From NCBI GenBank assembly GCA_036653595.1, contig JAVVTQ010000057.1:1-7708 (forward strand): 7,708 bases of DNA, written 5' to 3'. This document shows, piece by piece, positions 6,366 through 7,708 of the stretch (positions are counted from its first letter, which is position 1; each line of letters starts with the position of its first letter). This DNA comes from JAVVTQ01 sp036653595 (GTDB lineage: Bacteria; Bacillota; Clostridia; Oscillospirales; Ruminococcaceae). Under the pieces are notes generated by a model. The model saw nothing but the letters and a program-made list of their open reading frames with translations. It searched no databases and had not been told where the DNA came from. The position numbers and the translations under genes were made by a program.

Positions 6366-7708
6366 TTACCGCTTGTTTGCCCTTATGAACTCCAAAAATT
6401 CATTCGCAGGCATAGGGCCGGCGCAGTAATAGCCCTGAATATAATCGACAGATGAGCCTTCCAGCGAGCAAAGCTGCTGCTTTGTCTCGACGCCCTCCAC
6501 CACAGTGGAAAGACCTAGCTCGTGCGCCATATTGAGTGTATTGCGAAATACAATGGCGCTTTTTTCATTTTCCACACTCTGCAAAAGCATGGAGCGGTCG
6601 AGCTTTATCATGGAAAACGGCAGAGCAATCACGCTGTCAATGTTCGCATAGCCGGTGCCGAAATCGTCGAGAGAAAACCGAAAGCCCTCGGAAACGAGCG
6701 CCTCCATGTTTCGGCTTATTATCTCCCTTGACACGGTTGCGGCAGTCTCGGTAATTTCAAAATTGAGCTTGTCGGGGGAGACGCCGTAGCTCGCAACGGT
6801 GCGTATTATATTCTCGGCCAAATTGCTCTTAAGGCACTCAATCGGCGAGAGGTTGATTTCAATGCTTTTAAAATCAGACAAAAGCTCGCTGTTAGCCTTC
6901 AAAAGCTCACAGGTTTGGGACAAAACAAGCTCACCGAGACGAACCACGGAGCCGTTGCGCTCGGCGATGGGTATAAACTCGCTCGGAGATATCGACCCAA
7001 AGGCTTTGTGGCGATAGCGCGCAAGAGCCTCTGCTGCGATGAACTTTCCGGTTGAAATGCAAAAGAGCGGCTGATAAAAAACCTCCACAATTCCGTTTGC
7101 GATAGCCGCTTTGATGTCGGTTTCAATGATAACCTCGCGGTGAAGACAGTCGAAGTTTTCATGTGTTATGACAAGCTGACAGTTGCCGCTGTCGGGTTTT
7201 GCTTTTGAAATGCAGTACTCAAGAAGCGTTATGACGTCGGTGTCATCCTTGCAGAAATCCAGTTCCTCGGAAAAAAAGACGGAGGCATTAAACCTTATTT
7301 CGAGGGCTTCGACCGCAAAGGGGCGCTCAAAGCGCCTTGCTATTGTATGCGAGAGTGCGGCGCAGTTTCGGCCGGAGAATACCGTCACCGCAAAAGTCGA
7401 TTCTGATATGCGAAAGACGTTTTCGCTACCTGCATTCTTCTGCAAAAATCGCCCAACTTCCAACTTTGCCTTGTCGGTGTTGGAAAGCCCAAAAAGGCTG
7501 TTGATGGAGCGCATCTCGCGCAGCTGCACCGCGATGATTCTAAATGAGCGGGCGTCTGCGATGCTGTCCTCAATACACAAGCGAAAGCCCGCGCGGTTAA
7601 AGGTGTTTGTCACAGGGTCAAGCATGGCGTCGGGGTTTTGCAGCGTTTCGCGCAGGGCGCGGTTGCTGGCGCGCAAAAAGGCTTTGGCCGCCTCGGGCTT
7701 ATCTTGCA
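6366..7708 (-). CDS. Cyclic-di-GMP phosphodiesterase with degenerate GGDEF and intact EAL domains (5' end outside window)
   Basis: The frame stays open to the window edge, so the N-terminus, probably with sensory or membrane domains, is missing. A TTG at 7674-7676 is the first start-like codon, but at least ten in-frame codons precede it and no ribosome site is evident, so I do not take it as the start. Numbering from that TTG: residues about 18-160 are a GGDEF fold opening DPVTNTFNR, in which the signature GGDEF is replaced by SESTF (91-95), so cyclase activity is not expected. Residues about 182-432 form an EAL domain with its metal and catalytic residues: EAL 216-218, Asn275, EITE 307-310, DDFGTG 337-342, Lys358, Glu394 and Gln414 in QGYY. 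It should hydrolyse c-di-GMP to pGpG, with the GGDEF-like part possibly binding GTP as a regulator. The gene is converging on galM and ends in a good terminator. Confidence 0.92.
   Translation of the reverse strand, partial: QDKPEAAKAFLRASNRALRETLQNPDAMLDPVTNTFNRAGFRLCIEDSIADARSFRIIAVQLREMRSINSLFGLSNTDKAKLEVGRFLQKNAGSENVFRISESTFAVTVFSGRNCAALSHTIARRFERPFAVEALEIRFNASVFFSEELDFCKDDTDVITLLEYCISKAKPDSGNCQLVITHENFDCLHREVIIETDIKAAIANGIVEVFYQPLFCISTGKFIAAEALARYRHKAFGSISPSEFIPIAERNGSVVRLGELVLSQTCELLKANSELLSDFKSIEINLSPIECLKSNLAENIIRTVASYGVSPDKLNFEITETAATVSREIISRNMEALVSEGFRFSLDDFGTGYANIDSVIALPFSMIKLDRSMLLQSVENEKSAIVFRNTLNMAHELGLSTVVEGVETKQQLCSLEGSSVDYIQGYYCAGPMPANEFLEFIRANKR

Noticed and set aside
7674..7676. 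TTG as the start of the GGDEF/EAL gene
   Set aside because: The frame is open upstream to the window edge, no ribosome site is evident, and such proteins normally have more N-terminal sequence; the gene is treated as cut by the window.

Overview
The window looks like chromosomal DNA of a Clostridia-type Firmicute of intermediate GC content, perhaps Oscillospirales. The signs are purine-rich Shine-Dalgarno sites 7 nt from the start codons, extended -10 promoters and compact rho-independent terminators. The protein set also fits: a membrane glycosyltransferase-like protein, an MBOAT/SGNH pair, a stand-alone mutarotase and a c-di-GMP phosphodiesterase. The taxonomic call is inference; no rRNA or tRNA is present.

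Layout. Positions 1-200 hold no convincing gene. They contain a short palindromic repeat present twice exactly and once degenerate, a possible leader hairpin and a strong extended -10 box set against the first gene. At 201-2234 (+) lies a polytopic membrane protein with GT-C glycosyltransferase features and a roughly 310-residue extracytoplasmic domain. It ends in a two-way terminator (2234-2276) shared with a convergent two-gene operon, which is read right to left. That operon is an SGNH/DltD-AlgJ-like protein (3888-5057, -) followed 3 nt later by an MBOAT O-acyltransferase (2349-3884, -). A 138-bp divergent promoter region (5058-5195) separates it from galM (5196-6233, +), an intact aldose 1-epimerase. 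Convergent to galM is the 3' part of a gene with a degenerate GGDEF domain and an intact EAL domain (6366-7708, -). It runs off the right edge and has its own terminator at 6314-6349.

How they may work together. The MBOAT/SGNH pair is the usual machinery for moving an acyl group across the membrane and attaching it to an extracellular glycan or wall polymer. The neighbouring GT-C-like protein could glycosylate a surface polymer or lipid carrier, and the EAL protein would lower c-di-GMP, a common regulator of surface polysaccharides. GalM is sugar housekeeping. A shared envelope-glycan theme is plausible, but only the two-gene acylation operon is supported as a unit by the sequence. No polymerase, export or nucleotide-sugar gene is in view. 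I see no CRISPR array, insertion sequence, tRNA, phage gene or defence system.
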